NCBI RefSeq assembly: GCF_900113745.1
Contig: NZ_FOQL01000001.1
Location: 1,302,001-1,366,000, forward strand
Reading direction: 5' to 3'
Origin: Pseudomonas guineae
GTDB taxonomy: Bacteria; Pseudomonadota; Gammaproteobacteria; Pseudomonadales; Pseudomonadaceae
DNA length: 64,000 nucleotides
Shown here piece by piece: positions 21,214-31,433 of the stretch; the stretch's first letter is position 1, and each line of letters begins with the position of its first letter. A model generated the notes under the pieces. The model was not told the origin of the DNA and ran no database searches. It saw only the letters and a program-made list of their open reading frames with translations. The translations under genes and the position numbers were made by a program.

Positions 21214-22008
21214 TCAGACGGCCACCGGCGCGCTGATGTGCGGATGCGCCTGATAACCGAGCAGTTCGAAGTCCTCGAATTTGAAGGCCAGAATGTCCTT
21301 CACCTCGGGGTTTATTTTCATAGTCGGCAGCGGTAGCGGCTCTCGGCTCAGCTGCAAGTCGGTCTGCTCGATATGGTTGGCGTACAGGTGGCAGTCGCCG
21401 CCGGTCCAGATGAAGTCGCCGGGCTGCAAGCCGCAGACCTGAGCGACCATCAGGGTCAGCAAGGCATAGCTGGCGATGTTGAACGGCACACCGAGGAAAA
21501 TATCCGCCGAGCGCTGATACAGCTGGCAGCTGAGCTTGCCGTCCGCCACATAGAATTGGAACAGCGCGTGGCATGGCGGCAGCGCCATCTGCTCGACCAG
21601 CGCCGGGTTCCACGCGGAGACGATCAGGCGGCGTGAGTCCGGGTTCTTTTTGATCATTTCAATCAGTTTGCTGATCTGGTCGATCGACTCGCCGTTCGGC
21701 GCCGGCCAACTGCGCCACTGATAGCCGTAGACCGGGCCCAAGTCGCCGTTTTCGTCGGCCCACTCGTCCCAAATCCGTACCCCATTATCCTTCAGGTACT
21801 TGATGTTGGTGTCGCCTTGGAGGAACCACAGCAGCTCGTGAATGATTGATTTCAGGTGGCACTTCTTGGTGGTCACCAGCGGGAAACCATCGGCCAGGTT
21901 GAAGCGCATCTGGTGGGCAAACAGACTATAAGTGCCGGTGCCGGTGCGGTCAGCCTTGAAAGTGCCGGTCTTGCGCACCAGGCGCATCAAGTCAAGGTAT
22001 TGCTGCAT
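21214..22008 (-). CDS. thyA: Thymidylate synthase
   Basis: Methylates dUMP to dTMP using methylenetetrahydrofolate. The 264 residues equal the E. coli length. The nucleophile lies in [12 protein letters not shown], the substrate-binding [10 protein letters not shown] precedes it, and the N-terminus [15 protein letters not shown] and the C-terminal valine are typical. Its ATG overlaps the lgt stop (TAATG), the arrangement known in many Gammaproteobacteria. Last gene of TauE-lgt-thyA. Confidence 0.98.
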   Translation of the reverse strand: MQQYLDLMRLVRKTGTFKADRTGTGTYSLFAHQMRFNLADGFPLVTTKKCHLKSIIHELLWFLQGDTNIKYLKDNGVRIWDEWADENGDLGPVYGYQWRSWPAPNGESIDQISKLIEMIKKNPDSRRLIVSAWNPALVEQMALPPCHALFQFYVADGKLSCQLYQRSADIFLGVPFNIASYALLTLMVAQVCGLQPGDFIWTGGDCHLYANHIEQTDLQLSREPLPLPTMKINPEVKDILAFKFEDFELLGYQAHPHISAPVAV

Positions 22009-22808
22009 TACACGGCCTCCTGTGCAGCCTGACGTTTGTAGGCATAGGCAATCAGGCCCAGGCCGCCGAGCACCATCGGTACGCAGAGCACCTGGCCCAT
22101 GGTTAGCCAGCCGCCGGCCAGGTAGCCCAGCTGCGCATCCGGCACGCGGACAAATTCAACGATAAAGCGGAACACCCCGTAGCTCGCGGCGAACATGCCG
22201 GACACGGCCATGGTAGGCCGCGGTTTACGCGAGTAGAACCAGAGGACGGCAAACAGCGCCACACCTTCCAGGGCGAACTGATACAGCTGCGAGGGATGCC
22301 GCGCCAGTTGCTGCGGGTCAGTGGGAAAGACCATCGCCCACGGCACGTCAGTGGCCTTGCCCCACAACTCGGCGTTGATGAAGTTACCGATGCGCCCGGC
22401 ACCCAGGCCGATCGGCACCAACGGGGCAATAAAATCCATCAGTTCGAAGAAGCTCTTGTTGTTGCGCTTACCGAACCACCACGTGGCCAGCATCACGCCA
22501 ATCAGGCCACCGTGGAACGACATGCCGCCTTCCCAGATGCGCAGCATGCGCACCGGCTCGGCGATGTAGGCCGCCAAGTCGTAAAACAACACATAGCCCA
22601 GACGGCCACCGAGAATCACGCCCATGGCCACCCAGAACACCAGATCGGAGAGTTTTTCCTTGTTCCAGGTCGGCGCGAAGGCGTTGACCCGCCGCGAAGC
22701 CAGCCACCAGGCACCGCCAATGCCAATCAGGTACATCAGGCCGTACCAGTGAATTTTCAGCGGGCCGAGGGCTAGTGCAACCGGGTCGATCTGCGGGTAA
22801 GGCAGCAT
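22008..22808 (-). CDS. lgt: Prolipoprotein diacylglyceryl transferase
   Basis: Inner-membrane enzyme that attaches diacylglycerol from phosphatidylglycerol to the lipobox cysteine. The 266 residues contain seven hydrophobic segments, the HGGLIGV motif and the family signature [13 protein letters not shown]. The start follows GAGGAATTGAA. It is 9 bases after the TauE-family gene and overlaps thyA by one base. It supplies modification for lipoproteins such as the one at 62212-62823. Confidence 0.97.
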   Translation of the reverse strand: MLPYPQIDPVALALGPLKIHWYGLMYLIGIGGAWWLASRRVNAFAPTWNKEKLSDLVFWVAMGVILGGRLGYVLFYDLAAYIAEPVRMLRIWEGGMSFHGGLIGVMLATWWFGKRNNKSFFELMDFIAPLVPIGLGAGRIGNFINAELWGKATDVPWAMVFPTDPQQLARHPSQLYQFALEGVALFAVLWFYSRKPRPTMAVSGMFAASYGVFRFIVEFVRVPDAQLGYLAGGWLTMGQVLCVPMVLGGLGLIAYAYKRQAAQEAV

Positions 22809-22817
22809 TTCAATTCC

Positions 22818-23600
22818 TCAAATCAGAAAACTTAGGCCTACGCTGAACAGCAGCAAGGCAAACAAACGCTTGAGCAGGCGTGGCGACAGCTTGTGCGCCA
22901 GGCGTGCGCCGACACGGGCAAAGTACATGCTCGGAATAGCAATACCCACCAGCGCCGGCAGATAGACAAAGCCCAGGCTCCACTCCGGCAACTCGGGCTT
23001 GTGCCAACCCAACCAGATAAAACTTAGGGCACTGGCCATGGCAATCGGCAGGCCGCAAGCCGAAGACGTCGCCACCGCTTTCTGCATTGCCACACCACGC
23101 CAGGTCAGGAACGGCACGGTTAACGAACCGCCGCCAATCCCAAAAATTGCAGAGGCCCAGCCAATCACGCTACCGGCTAAGGCCAGTCCGGGCTTGCCTG
23201 GGACAGTGCGGCTGGCTTTGGGTTTCAGTTCCAAGGCCATTTGCAGGGCGATGATGATGGCAAATACACCAATGACCTTCTGCAGCATGGGGCCCTTAAT
23301 GGCTGCGGCGGTCATCGCGCCCAGTCCGGCACCGAGCAGAATGCCCACAGTCATCCAGGCAAACACCGGCCACAACACCGCGCCTTTACGCTGATGTTCG
23401 AGCACCGAATTGATCGAGGTGAAGATGATGGTCGCCAGCGACGTGCCGACCGCCAGGTGCGTCAAGATCGCCGGCTCAAAGCCCTGCGCGGCAAAGCTCA
23501 GCACCAACACCGGCACGATGATAATGCCGCCCCCTACGCCAAATAACCCGGCCAAGGTTCCAGCAGCAGCCCCCAAGACTAAATACAGCAGCAGTTCCAT
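22818..23600 (-). CDS. TauE/SafE family membrane transporter
   Basis: Predicted inner-membrane anion exporter (sulfite/organosulfur type) with about eight hydrophobic segments. The glycine-rich N-terminal GTLAGLFGVGGGIIIVPVL and its repeat in the second half (WASAIFGIGGGSLTVPFLTW) are the duplicated TauE motifs. I choose the ATG at 23600 (MELLLYLVLG), which is preceded by GGGGG, over the TTG six codons earlier. First gene of the operon with lgt and thyA. Substrate unknown. Confidence 0.88.
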   Translation of the reverse strand: MELLLYLVLGAAAGTLAGLFGVGGGIIIVPVLVLSFAAQGFEPAILTHLAVGTSLATIIFTSINSVLEHQRKGAVLWPVFAWMTVGILLGAGLGAMTAAAIKGPMLQKVIGVFAIIIALQMALELKPKASRTVPGKPGLALAGSVIGWASAIFGIGGGSLTVPFLTWRGVAMQKAVATSSACGLPIAMASALSFIWLGWHKPELPEWSLGFVYLPALVGIAIPSMYFARVGARLAHKLSPRLLKRLFALLLFSVGLSFLI

Positions 23601-23722
23601 CAGCACCCCCGCAAACAATCCAGCATGGTAACGGATGCACAGGGCCGGACTCTAGTTTGGGCGATGGATGTACGCACAGGCTTTGCGTACAGTGCCACGA
23701 TGCGACCAAGGAATAGAGCATC

Positions 23723-24091
23723 GTGCGCCCGACCCTGTACCTCAAGTTGAGCTGTAACCAGATGCACCTCACGCACCTGCAAAATGGCCGCGAGCTGCAC
23801 CTGCTAGCTGATCCACCGTTCAGCAATCAACGCTTGCTGGTGGCGGATTTTGCAGTGGCCGAGCACCTGTTACAGCGCGCAATAGCGGAACTCCTGCCCA
23901 CGCGTTTGCTGCGCCTGAGCCGACCGCCACAGCTATTAATTCAACCATTGGAACGGCTCGAAGGCGGCCTGTCACAGGTCGAGGAACGTATTCTGCTGGA
24001 GCTTGGCCTGGGCTGCGGCGCGCGCAAGGTACGCTTGCACATGGGGCCGGAGCTGGACAGCGCCGGCGTACTGGCGAAATTAAGGAGCTAA
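23723..24091 (+). CDS. Conserved-looking hypothetical protein
   Basis: A 122-residue soluble protein I do not recognise. It starts MRPTLYLKLSCNQ from a GTG. Charged and hydrophobic residues alternate in a way that suggests a folded alpha/beta protein: RLLVADFAVAEHLLQRAI then an ERILLELGLGCGARKVRLH stretch near the C-terminus, which faintly recalls the end of an actin-like ATPase subdomain, too weakly for an assignment. It ends 3 bases before the NRDE gene and has the same orientation, so the two are probably cotranscribed. Confidence 0.7.
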   Translation: MRPTLYLKLSCNQMHLTHLQNGRELHLLADPPFSNQRLLVADFAVAEHLLQRAIAELLPTRLLRLSRPPQLLIQPLERLEGGLSQVEERILLELGLGCGARKVRLHMGPELDSAGVLAKLRS

Positions 24092-24094
24092 GCC

Positions 24095-24841
24095 ATGTGC
24101 TTGATCGTCCTAGCATGGCGCCCTGGCCATGCACAGCCGCTGCTTGTAGCGGCTAACCGCGATGAATTCTATAACCGCCCGAGCCAGGTATTGGCCGAAT
24201 GGCCTGATGCACCGGGCGTGTTTGCCGGGCGCGATCTCCAGGCCGGCGGCACCTGGCTGGGTGTCGGCCCAAACGGGCGCTTTGCCGCCCTAACCAATAT
24301 CCGCAACCCAAGCCTAGCCTTAGGCACACGCTCACGAGGCGAGTTACCGCGAGCTTTTCTGGGTGGCGACCTAGGTACAGCCGAATTCCTCCAGTACCTG
24401 AAGGAGCAAAGCCCGCACTACAGCGGTTTTAATTTGCTACTGGGTGATCACCAACAACTCTGGCACTTCAACTCCCAGGAGAGACGCGCCACTGCCTTGG
24501 CTGAAGGCGTGCACGGAGTATCGAATGCCGATCTAAACACGCCATGGCCCAAGCTGTTACGAACCAAAAGCGCGCTGCAAAGCGAGCTGCAGGCGCCATA
24601 CCCACACCGACTGCTCGACCTATTGGCCGACTCAAGCCAAGCGGCGGACACTGACCTGCCGCAAACCGGTATCGGCCTGACCTTCGAACGCCTGCTGTCC
24701 AGCGCCTTTATTGCCAGCCCGACTTACGGCACACGGGCCAGCACGGTATTGATCGTCAATGTAGACGGCAGCCGCCAATTGCTGGAACGTAGTTTTGGGG
24801 TCAATGGGGCGTATCTGGGCGAGGTAGCGTTGAGCTGCTAA
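24095..24841 (+). CDS. NRDE (TANGO2-like) family protein
   Basis: A 248-residue protein named for the NRDE motif, seen here as AANRDEFYNRPS at about residues 22-33. Other family features are the N-terminal MCLIVLAW with Cys2, a possible N-terminal nucleophile, and GGTWLGVGPNGRFAALTN. The eukaryotic relative TANGO2 is linked to haem or lipid handling; the bacterial role is unsettled. It lies 3 bases after the small hypothetical gene and converges on ptsP. Confidence 0.9.
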   Translation: MCLIVLAWRPGHAQPLLVAANRDEFYNRPSQVLAEWPDAPGVFAGRDLQAGGTWLGVGPNGRFAALTNIRNPSLALGTRSRGELPRAFLGGDLGTAEFLQYLKEQSPHYSGFNLLLGDHQQLWHFNSQERRATALAEGVHGVSNADLNTPWPKLLRTKSALQSELQAPYPHRLLDLLADSSQAADTDLPQTGIGLTFERLLSSAFIASPTYGTRASTVLIVNVDGSRQLLERSFGVNGAYLGEVALSC

Positions 24842-24865
24842 TGACCATCAGCCGCTCAGCGCCTG

Positions 24866-27145
24866 TCAGGCCTGAATATCCGAGGCCGGATTGATCATAC
24901 GACCCAGGCCGAGGTTGCGCAGGGCCAGTTGCAAGGTGCTGTGGATCACTTGCGGACTGTCGATGCTCATCACTTGGGCGAGCAATTCTTGGGCCTTGCC
25001 CATGCTGATCTGACGCAACAACCACTTCACCTTGGGCAGGTTGGTGGCGTTCATTGATAGGCCATCGAAGCCCATGGCCATCAGCAATACCGCCGCCGCA
25101 GGGTCGCCGGCCATCTCGCCGCAGATGGTCACGGGCTTGCCTTCGGCATGCCCGCCTGCCACAACGATCTGCAACGCCTGCAACACGGCTGGATGAAGGA
25201 AGTCATACAAGTCGGCGACCCGTGGATTGTTACGGTCCACGGCTAACAAGTATTGGGTCAGGTCGTTAGAGCCGACCGAGAGGAAGTCAACCTGGCGCGC
25301 CAGCTCGCGCACCTGATAGACCGCAGCAGGAATTTCGATCATCACGCCGATGGGCGGTAGCGGCACGTCGGTGCCTTCATCGCGCACCTCGCCCCAAGCG
25401 CGGTGAATCAAGTGCAACGCCTCTTCTAGCTCCTGAATGCCGGAAATCATCGGCAGCAGAATGCGCAGGTTATCCAAGCCTTCGCTGGCTTTGAGCATGG
25501 CGCGGGTTTGTACCAGGAAAATTTCCGGGTGATCGAGGGTCACACGAATGCCGCGCCAACCGAGGAAGGGATTGTCTTCCTTGATCGGGAAATAGCTCAA
25601 CGCCTTGTCACCACCAATATCCAAACTGCGCATGGTCACCGGCAGCGGATGGAAGGCGACCAGTTGCTCGCGATAAATCGCCAGCTGCTCCTTCTCGCTG
25701 GGGAAGCGCTCCTTGATCATAAACGGCACTTCGGTGCGGTACAGGCCAACGCCTTCTGCACCGCGTTCCTGGGCGCGCTTCACATCGGCGAGCAGACCGG
25801 TGTTAACCCACAGCGGCATGCGGTGGCCGTCGAGGGTTTCGCAGGGCAAGCCACGTAATGCATCTAGGCCTTGGGCCAGTTGACGCTCTTCCTCAACTAC
25901 TTCGGCGTATTGCTTGCGCAATATTTCACTGGGGTTGGTGAACACCTCGCCGTGATAACCGTCGACGATTAGCTGAATGCCATCGATCTTCGAATACGGC
26001 AGATCGACCGCGCCCATCACCGTGGGAATACCCATGGCGCGAGCAAAGATCGCCACATGCGAGTTGCCCGAGCCCTGCACCGAGACCAAGCCGACTAGTT
26101 TGCCTTCCGGCACCTCACCAAGCATCGCAGGCGACAGTTCTTCGCTGACCAGAATACAGTTGTCCGGGTACACCAGTGTTTGCTGCCGTGCCTGCTGCAG
26201 ATAAGCCAACAAGCGCCGACCGAGGTCTTTGACGTCGCTGGCGCGTTCGCGCAGGTAGGCGTCGTCCATCAGCTCGAATCGATTGATATGCTCGCCGATC
26301 ACCTGACGCAGCGCGCCCTGCGCCCACTGGCCAGTCTTGATGACCTTGACCACCTCGTTACCGAGGGCGGCGTCTTCCAGCATCATCAGGTACACGTCGA
26401 ACAGCGCACGCTCTTCGGGGCGCAACTGAGTGGCCATCTTCGCCGAAAGCGCACGCATGTCGCTGCGAACACCTTCCAATGCGTCATTAAAAAGGGTCAG
26501 TTCGGCGGCTATATCGTCGACGGACTTGTCGGGTACCACGTCTAGATCGGCCGGTGGCAGCACCACCACAGCCGTACCTACAGCGGCACCGGGTGAGCCC
26601 GGCACACCGACGAACTTAGCTTCTTGAATACCCTTGCCCTGTCGACCCAGGCCGCGGATCGAGCCGGTGGCCTCGGCGTGGGCGATAACCCCGGCAAGTT
26701 GGGCGCTCATGGTGACGAGGAAGGCTTCCTCACCTTCGTCGAACTGGCGTCGTTCTTTTTGCTGGACGACCAAGACACCCATCACCCGACGGTGGTGAAT
26801 AATCGGCGAGCCGAGGAAAGAGGCGTAACGCTCTTCGCCCGTTTCGGCAAAGTAGCGATAGCGTGGGTGTTCGGAGGCGTGTTCGAGGTTAAGTGGCTCT
26901 TCGCGGGTGCCGACCAGGCCGACCAAACCCTCGTTGGGTGCCATGCTGACTTTGCCTATGGCTTTCTTGTTCAGGCCTTCGGTGGCCATCAACACGAAGC
27001 GATTAGTCTCCAAGTCCATTAGGTAGACCGAGCAAACCTGGCTGCCCATGGCCTCGCGCACTCGCTGCACGATAATGCCCAGCGCCGCGTTAAGGTCCTT
27101 GGCGGCGTTTACTTCCTGGACAATTTTGCGCAGCGTATTGAGCAT
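24866..27145 (-). CDS. ptsP: PTSNtr phosphotransferase Enzyme I (EI-Ntr)
   Basis: First enzyme of the nitrogen phosphotransferase system: it takes phosphate from PEP and passes it to NPr. The 759 residues are an N-terminal GAF domain (about 1-165), then the Enzyme I phosphohistidine domain with the active His in NSHVAIFARAMGIPT. The PEP-binding TIM barrel has GSNDLTQYLLAVDRNN and the catalytic Cys in CGEMAGDP. The GAF domain in relatives senses glutamine. It starts 18 bases after rppH, on the same strand, forming the known rppH-ptsP operon. Confidence 0.96.
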   Translation of the reverse strand: MLNTLRKIVQEVNAAKDLNAALGIIVQRVREAMGSQVCSVYLMDLETNRFVLMATEGLNKKAIGKVSMAPNEGLVGLVGTREEPLNLEHASEHPRYRYFAETGEERYASFLGSPIIHHRRVMGVLVVQQKERRQFDEGEEAFLVTMSAQLAGVIAHAEATGSIRGLGRQGKGIQEAKFVGVPGSPGAAVGTAVVVLPPADLDVVPDKSVDDIAAELTLFNDALEGVRSDMRALSAKMATQLRPEERALFDVYLMMLEDAALGNEVVKVIKTGQWAQGALRQVIGEHINRFELMDDAYLRERASDVKDLGRRLLAYLQQARQQTLVYPDNCILVSEELSPAMLGEVPEGKLVGLVSVQGSGNSHVAIFARAMGIPTVMGAVDLPYSKIDGIQLIVDGYHGEVFTNPSEILRKQYAEVVEEERQLAQGLDALRGLPCETLDGHRMPLWVNTGLLADVKRAQERGAEGVGLYRTEVPFMIKERFPSEKEQLAIYREQLVAFHPLPVTMRSLDIGGDKALSYFPIKEDNPFLGWRGIRVTLDHPEIFLVQTRAMLKASEGLDNLRILLPMISGIQELEEALHLIHRAWGEVRDEGTDVPLPPIGVMIEIPAAVYQVRELARQVDFLSVGSNDLTQYLLAVDRNNPRVADLYDFLHPAVLQALQIVVAGGHAEGKPVTICGEMAGDPAAAVLLMAMGFDGLSMNATNLPKVKWLLRQISMGKAQELLAQVMSIDSPQVIHSTLQLALRNLGLGRMINPASDIQA

Positions 27146-27163
27146 GCTTGGCTCTAGCCTGTA

Positions 27164-27643
27164 TCAGTCCCGCGCCAAGAGGCGCGGGGCGAGTTCTTTT
27201 AAGGCGCGACGGTAAACCTCGCGCTTGAAGGTGACCACTTGGCCCAGCGGGTACCAGTAACTGACCCAGCGCCAGCCGTCGAATTCCGGCTTACCGGTCA
27301 GGTCCATACGCACACGGTCCTCGGTGCCAGTTAACCGCAGCAGAAACCACTTCTGTTTCTGCCCAATGCACAGCGGTTGGCTGTGCGTGCGCACCAAACG
27401 CTGAGGCAGACGATAACGCAACCAGCCACGGGTGCAGGCGAGAATTTTCACATCCTGCTGCTCTAGGCCAACTTCTTCGTTCAATTCGCGGTACAGCGCG
27501 TCTTCCGGCGACTCATGGTCATTAATCCCGCCTTGCGGGAACTGCCAAGCGTCCTGGTTTATCCGACGCGCCCACAGCACCTGACCAACTTCATTGGTCA
27601 GAATGATGCCGACATTAGGGCGAAAACCATCAGAATCGATCAC
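27164..27643 (-). CDS. rppH: RNA pyrophosphohydrolase
   Basis: Nudix enzyme that removes pyrophosphate from 5'-triphosphorylated mRNAs and so starts RNase E-dependent decay. It begins (M)[17 protein letters not shown], the standard RppH N-terminus, from a GTG at 27643. The frame is open 22 codons further up, but that part is not family-like. The Nudix box [20 protein letters not shown] is intact; 159 residues is the usual length. Operon with ptsP. Confidence 0.95.
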   Translation of the reverse strand: MIDSDGFRPNVGIILTNEVGQVLWARRINQDAWQFPQGGINDHESPEDALYRELNEEVGLEQQDVKILACTRGWLRYRLPQRLVRTHSQPLCIGQKQKWFLLRLTGTEDRVRMDLTGKPEFDGWRWVSYWYPLGQVVTFKREVYRRALKELAPRLLARD

Positions 27644-27786
27644 GGCGCACAACCTCGTAAACGCATGTTTCGGCATTGTTCCACAAAGGCTGCGGCAGCG
27701 GCAACGCAAGCCGCCCGCGTAATAGGAATGACCTCTAAAAGCCGTTATCCTCAGCCCCCTCAGACCTTTGCGATCATAGGTGTCCC

Positions 27787-28440
27787 GTGCGTTTGGCTTT
27801 ATTCGATCTCGACAACACCCTACTCGGCGGCGACAGCGATCACGCCTGGGGCGATTATCTGTGTGAGCGTGGCATCCTCGACGGCATTGCCTACAAGGCG
27901 CGCAACGACGCGTTTTATGAGGATTATTTAGCCGGGTGCCTGAACATCACCGACTACCTGAATTTCAGCCTAGAAATCCTCGGCCGCACCGAAATGGCTC
28001 AACTGGCCCAGTGGCACCGCGAGTTTATGCGCGACTGCGTCGAGCCGATCATCCTGGCAAAAGGCGAGGCACTGCTCGCCGAGCACCGCGAAGCCGGCGA
28101 TAAGCTGCTCATCATCACCGCCACCAACCGCTTCGTTACCGCGCCGATTGCCGCACGCCTGGGGGTCGACACCCTATTGGCGACCGAGTGCGAGATGCTT
28201 GATGACCGCTACACCGGCCGCACCACCGACGTGCCATGTTTCAAGGAAGGCAAGGTCACCCGCCTTAACCGCTGGCTCGGCGAAACCGGTCTAAGCCTGG
28301 CCGATAGCTACTTCTACAGCGACTCGCTGAACGACCTGCCATTACTGGAACAGGTCACCCACCCGCTTGCCGTCGACCCCGACCCGAACCTGCGCGCCGA
28401 AGCCGAGAAACGTGGCTGGCCAGTGATCTCGCTGCGCTAA
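27787..28440 (+). CDS. HAD-superfamily IB phosphatase, SerB-like
   Basis: Cytoplasmic phosphatase of 217 residues. The catalytic [12 protein letters not shown] is at the N-terminus (nucleophile Asp and acid/base Asp), the motif II threonine lies in [10 protein letters not shown], and the metal-binding motif is [16 protein letters not shown]. The cap is helical and inserted after motif I, as in phosphoserine phosphatase-like type IB enzymes. Substrate not predictable; relatives act on phosphoserine, glycerol phosphates or histidinol phosphate. GTG start, divergent from rppH; a terminator follows. Confidence 0.88.
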   Translation: MRLALFDLDNTLLGGDSDHAWGDYLCERGILDGIAYKARNDAFYEDYLAGCLNITDYLNFSLEILGRTEMAQLAQWHREFMRDCVEPIILAKGEALLAEHREAGDKLLIITATNRFVTAPIAARLGVDTLLATECEMLDDRYTGRTTDVPCFKEGKVTRLNRWLGETGLSLADSYFYSDSLNDLPLLEQVTHPLAVDPDPNLRAEAEKRGWPVISLR

Positions 28441-28453
28441 ACCCGCCGCTACG

Positions 28454-28483
28454 AAAAACGCCGCCTAATCAGGCGGCGTTTTT
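28454..28483. terminator. Bidirectional terminator after the HAD gene
   Basis: AAAAACGCCGCCT and AGGCGGCGTTTTT are perfect 13-base arms with an AATC loop, giving T-runs on both strands between convergent genes. Confidence 0.92.
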
Positions 28484-28497
28484 GCTGGGTCAGAGAA

Positions 28498-28938
28498 TCA
28501 AACCGGCTTGGCGCCCATCAGGCCCATGATCGTCAGCAACAGCACGATAATCAGTACGCCATAAACTGCAGCAAGACGCTTTAGGCTGGCGGGTGCAGGG
28601 CGATCGCCCAACGCTTGCCAAGCAGCCAGACGGCCATTGAGCAACAGACCGAGCAGCACCATCACGGCAAACAGCACGCTGCTGGCCAGCAGCCAGGTTT
28701 GGCTGAGGGGTAAACCGGTTAAATCAACTAGCCACCAGCCCGTTACCGGCAAACTCAAGGCCAGCAGACCGAGCACCGGCAGGCTAATCAGCCGGGTCCG
28801 TTTGAGTTTGCGCTGCAATATGGCCGTATCACCGCTACGCGCTGCCTTCCACAGCATAAAAATATGCGCCAGAACCCCCAGCAGCAAGAATATCCCGGGC
28901 AGCATGTGCAGCATTTTCAGCAACGGGTAGTGTTCCAT
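28498..28938 (-). CDS. DUF2269-type small integral membrane protein
   Basis: A 146-residue protein with four predicted transmembrane helices (about 8-30, 51-72, 80-102, 122-143). Histidines sit in helix 1 (LLKMLHMLPGIFLLLGVLAH), reminiscent of haem- or copper-linked four-helix membrane proteins, but I see no direct evidence for a cofactor. It lies 26 bases downstream of ilvA on the same strand and so may be cotranscribed with it. Function unknown. Confidence 0.8.
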   Translation of the reverse strand: MEHYPLLKMLHMLPGIFLLLGVLAHIFMLWKAARSGDTAILQRKLKRTRLISLPVLGLLALSLPVTGWWLVDLTGLPLSQTWLLASSVLFAVMVLLGLLLNGRLAAWQALGDRPAPASLKRLAAVYGVLIIVLLLTIMGLMGAKPV

Positions 28939-28964
28939 CAGTTCAGTCCTACCGGGTATCCGGC

Positions 28965-30479
28965 TTATCCAAGAAAGAGTTTGTACGCTGGGTTATCGCT
29001 CTCATCCCAATAGCGATAACCGATGGCATCCAGCGCCGCCGGCAGCAGATGACGCTCGGCGCTCGGCACCTGCAGGCCTGCGACCACACGGCCATCGGCA
29101 GCGCCGTGGTTGCGATAGTGGAACATCGAGATGTTCCAGCGGCCACCGAGCTTTTGTAAGAAATTAAACAGCGCGCCCGGCCGCTCGGGGAATTCGAAAC
29201 GTAGCACCACTTCATCCGGCACTGCCGCCGCATGTCCACCGACCATGTGGCGAATATGCAGCTTGGCCAACTCGTTATCGGTCAGGTCAAGCACCGGGAA
29301 GCCTTGCTCACGCAGGCCGTGCACCAGAGCAGTACGCGGATCATTCTCCGGATGAGTCTGCACGCCGACAAAGATGTGGGCTTCACGGTCTTGGTGATAG
29401 CGGTAGTTAAATTCGGTGATTTGCCGTTTGCCGATGGCCTCGCAGAACGCTTTGAAGCTACCTGGCTGCTCGGGGATGGTCACGGCAATGATCGCTTCGC
29501 GCTTCTCGCCCAACTCGGCGCGCTCAGCCACATGGCGTAGGCGATCGAAATTAACATTGGCGCCGGAGTCGATCCCTACCAAAACCTGGCCGCGACAGCC
29601 TTCGCGCTCCACATACTTTTTGATCCCAGCCACGCTGAGCGCACCGGCTGGTTCGGTAATCGAGCGAGTGTCGTCGTAAATATCCTTGATCGCCGCGCAC
29701 ATCTCGTCGGTGCTGACGGTGATCACCTCATCGACATAGTCTTTGCACACCGCAAAAGTGTGCAAACCGATCTGCGCCACGGCCACGCCATCAGCAAACA
29801 GCCCGACTTGCGACAGCACCACCCGCTCACCAGCGGCCATGGCAGCTTGCAGGCAATTGGAGTCATCTGGCTCGACACCGATGATTTTGATCTCAGGACG
29901 CAGGTATTTCACATAGGCGGCGATCCCGGCGATCAGCCCGCCGCCGCCAACCGGAACGAAGATCGCATCCAGCTTGCCCGGCTGCTGACGGAGGATCTCC
30001 ATGGCGATGGTGCCCTGCCCAGCGATGGTGTGCGGATCGTCGTAGGGGTGGATATAGATGTAACCCTTCTCGTCGACCAATTTCAGCGAATACGCCAGCG
30101 CTTCGGGGAAGGTGTCGCCATGCAACACCACTTTGCCGCCGCGCGAGCGCACCCCTTGCACCTTGATCTCCGGGGTAGTCTTAGGCATCACGATAGTGGC
30201 CTTGACTCCCAGCACCTTGGCCGCCAACGCCAAACCTTGGGCGTGATTACCCGCTGATGCAGTGACCACGCCACACGCCTGCTCCTCAGCCGACAGCTGC
30301 GCCAGCTTGTTGTAGGCCCCGCGAATCTTGAACGAGTACACCGGCTGCAGGTCTTCACGCTTGAGCAAAATCTGGTTGCCCAAGCGCTCGGAAAGCTGGT
30401 TAGCGACGTGCAGCGGAGTTTCCACCGCCACGTCATAAACGCGCGAGGTGAGGATCTTTTTAACGTACTGTTCGAGCAT
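28965..30479 (-). CDS. ilvA: Threonine ammonia-lyase, biosynthetic
   Basis: PLP enzyme that deaminates threonine to 2-oxobutanoate, committing carbon to isoleucine. The PLP lysine lies in [12 protein letters not shown], the glycine-rich phosphate loop is [11 protein letters not shown], and ASAGNHAQG is intact. The 504-residue length and two C-terminal ACT-like domains (about 325-500) mark the allosteric, isoleucine-inhibited form. It is divergent from rpiA; ilvD of the same pathway is elsewhere in the window. Confidence 0.97.
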   Translation of the reverse strand: MLEQYVKKILTSRVYDVAVETPLHVANQLSERLGNQILLKREDLQPVYSFKIRGAYNKLAQLSAEEQACGVVTASAGNHAQGLALAAKVLGVKATIVMPKTTPEIKVQGVRSRGGKVVLHGDTFPEALAYSLKLVDEKGYIYIHPYDDPHTIAGQGTIAMEILRQQPGKLDAIFVPVGGGGLIAGIAAYVKYLRPEIKIIGVEPDDSNCLQAAMAAGERVVLSQVGLFADGVAVAQIGLHTFAVCKDYVDEVITVSTDEMCAAIKDIYDDTRSITEPAGALSVAGIKKYVEREGCRGQVLVGIDSGANVNFDRLRHVAERAELGEKREAIIAVTIPEQPGSFKAFCEAIGKRQITEFNYRYHQDREAHIFVGVQTHPENDPRTALVHGLREQGFPVLDLTDNELAKLHIRHMVGGHAAAVPDEVVLRFEFPERPGALFNFLQKLGGRWNISMFHYRNHGAADGRVVAGLQVPSAERHLLPAALDAIGYRYWDESDNPAYKLFLG

Positions 30480-30595
30480 GGCGTGATCGCAGGCGTCTTT
30501 TCAGGAAGTCCGCGAGTCTACCCCAGGGCCGCGCCGCACGACCACACAACGCAGGGGTTTTCCCGGCCGCCAGCTCACTGGCGGCGCAGGCGCGC

Positions 30596-30601
30596 TATAA
30601 T
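30596..30601 (+). promoter_or_regulatory. Possible -10 hexamer for rpiA
   Basis: TATAAT lies 40 bases before the rpiA start in the ilvA-rpiA divergent region. A matching -35 was not clear. Confidence 0.35.
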
Positions 30602-30640
30602 TTGAGCCCTTCCCCCCACTCCCACGCCAGGTGTCCCATG

Positions 30641-31315
30641 ATGAATCAAGATCAACTCAAGCAAGCCGTCGCACAGGCTGCCGTCGACTTTATTCTGCCC
30701 AAGCTCGACGCCAAGAGTGTGATCGGCGTCGGTACCGGCTCCACCGCTAACTGCTTTATCGACGCCTTGGCCAAGCACAAGACCGAATTCGACGGTGCGG
30801 TGGCCAGCTCCGAAGCCACCGCCGCGCGCCTCAAGGGCCACGGCATTCCGGTGTATGAGCTGAACACCGTCAGCGACCTGGAGTTTTATGTCGATGGGGC
30901 CGATGAAAGCGACGAACACCTCAACCTGATCAAAGGCGGCGGCGCAGCCCTGACCCGCGAGAAGATCGTTGCCGCTGTGGCGCAAACTTTTATCTGCATC
31001 GCCGACGCCAGCAAGCTGGTGCCCCTGCTCGGAGCCTTCCCGCTGCCGGTGGAAGTCATCCCAATGGCGCGCAGCCATGTCGCCCGCCAGCTGGTCAAAC
31101 TCGGCGGCGACCCGGTGTACCGCGAGGGCGTGCTGACTGATAACGGCAATATCATCCTCGACGTATTTAACCTGTCGATCGTCAACCCGGCGGAATTGGA
31201 AAGCCAGATCAACGCCATCGTCGGCGTCGTCACCAACGGCCTGTTTGCCGCACGCCCAGCAGACCTGCTGCTGCTCGGTACCGCTGAAGGTGTGAAAACG
31301 CTCAAGCGTGCCTAA
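30641..31315 (+). CDS. rpiA: Ribose-5-phosphate isomerase A
   Basis: Interconverts ribose-5-phosphate and ribulose-5-phosphate in the pentose phosphate pathway. The 224 residues include the phosphate-binding [13 protein letters not shown] and the catalytic region [24 protein letters not shown]. Two adjacent ATGs occur at 30638 and 30641; the second gives the family start [10 protein letters not shown] and a better spacing to CAGGTG. The ilvA-rpiA divergent pair is characteristic of pseudomonads. Confidence 0.97.
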   Translation: MNQDQLKQAVAQAAVDFILPKLDAKSVIGVGTGSTANCFIDALAKHKTEFDGAVASSEATAARLKGHGIPVYELNTVSDLEFYVDGADESDEHLNLIKGGGAALTREKIVAAVAQTFICIADASKLVPLLGAFPLPVEVIPMARSHVARQLVKLGGDPVYREGVLTDNGNIILDVFNLSIVNPAELESQINAIVGVVTNGLFAARPADLLLLGTAEGVKTLKRA

Positions 31316-31433
31316 ACCCGGCTCAAAGCAGGTATCGGCGGCCATGCAAAAATGGATTAAGTCGGCAGACAGGCGGCCTGCTTGGCGTCATGCTGCCGGC
31401 ATTGCTTAGTTTTCAGCACCGCTAGGGAGCGTT

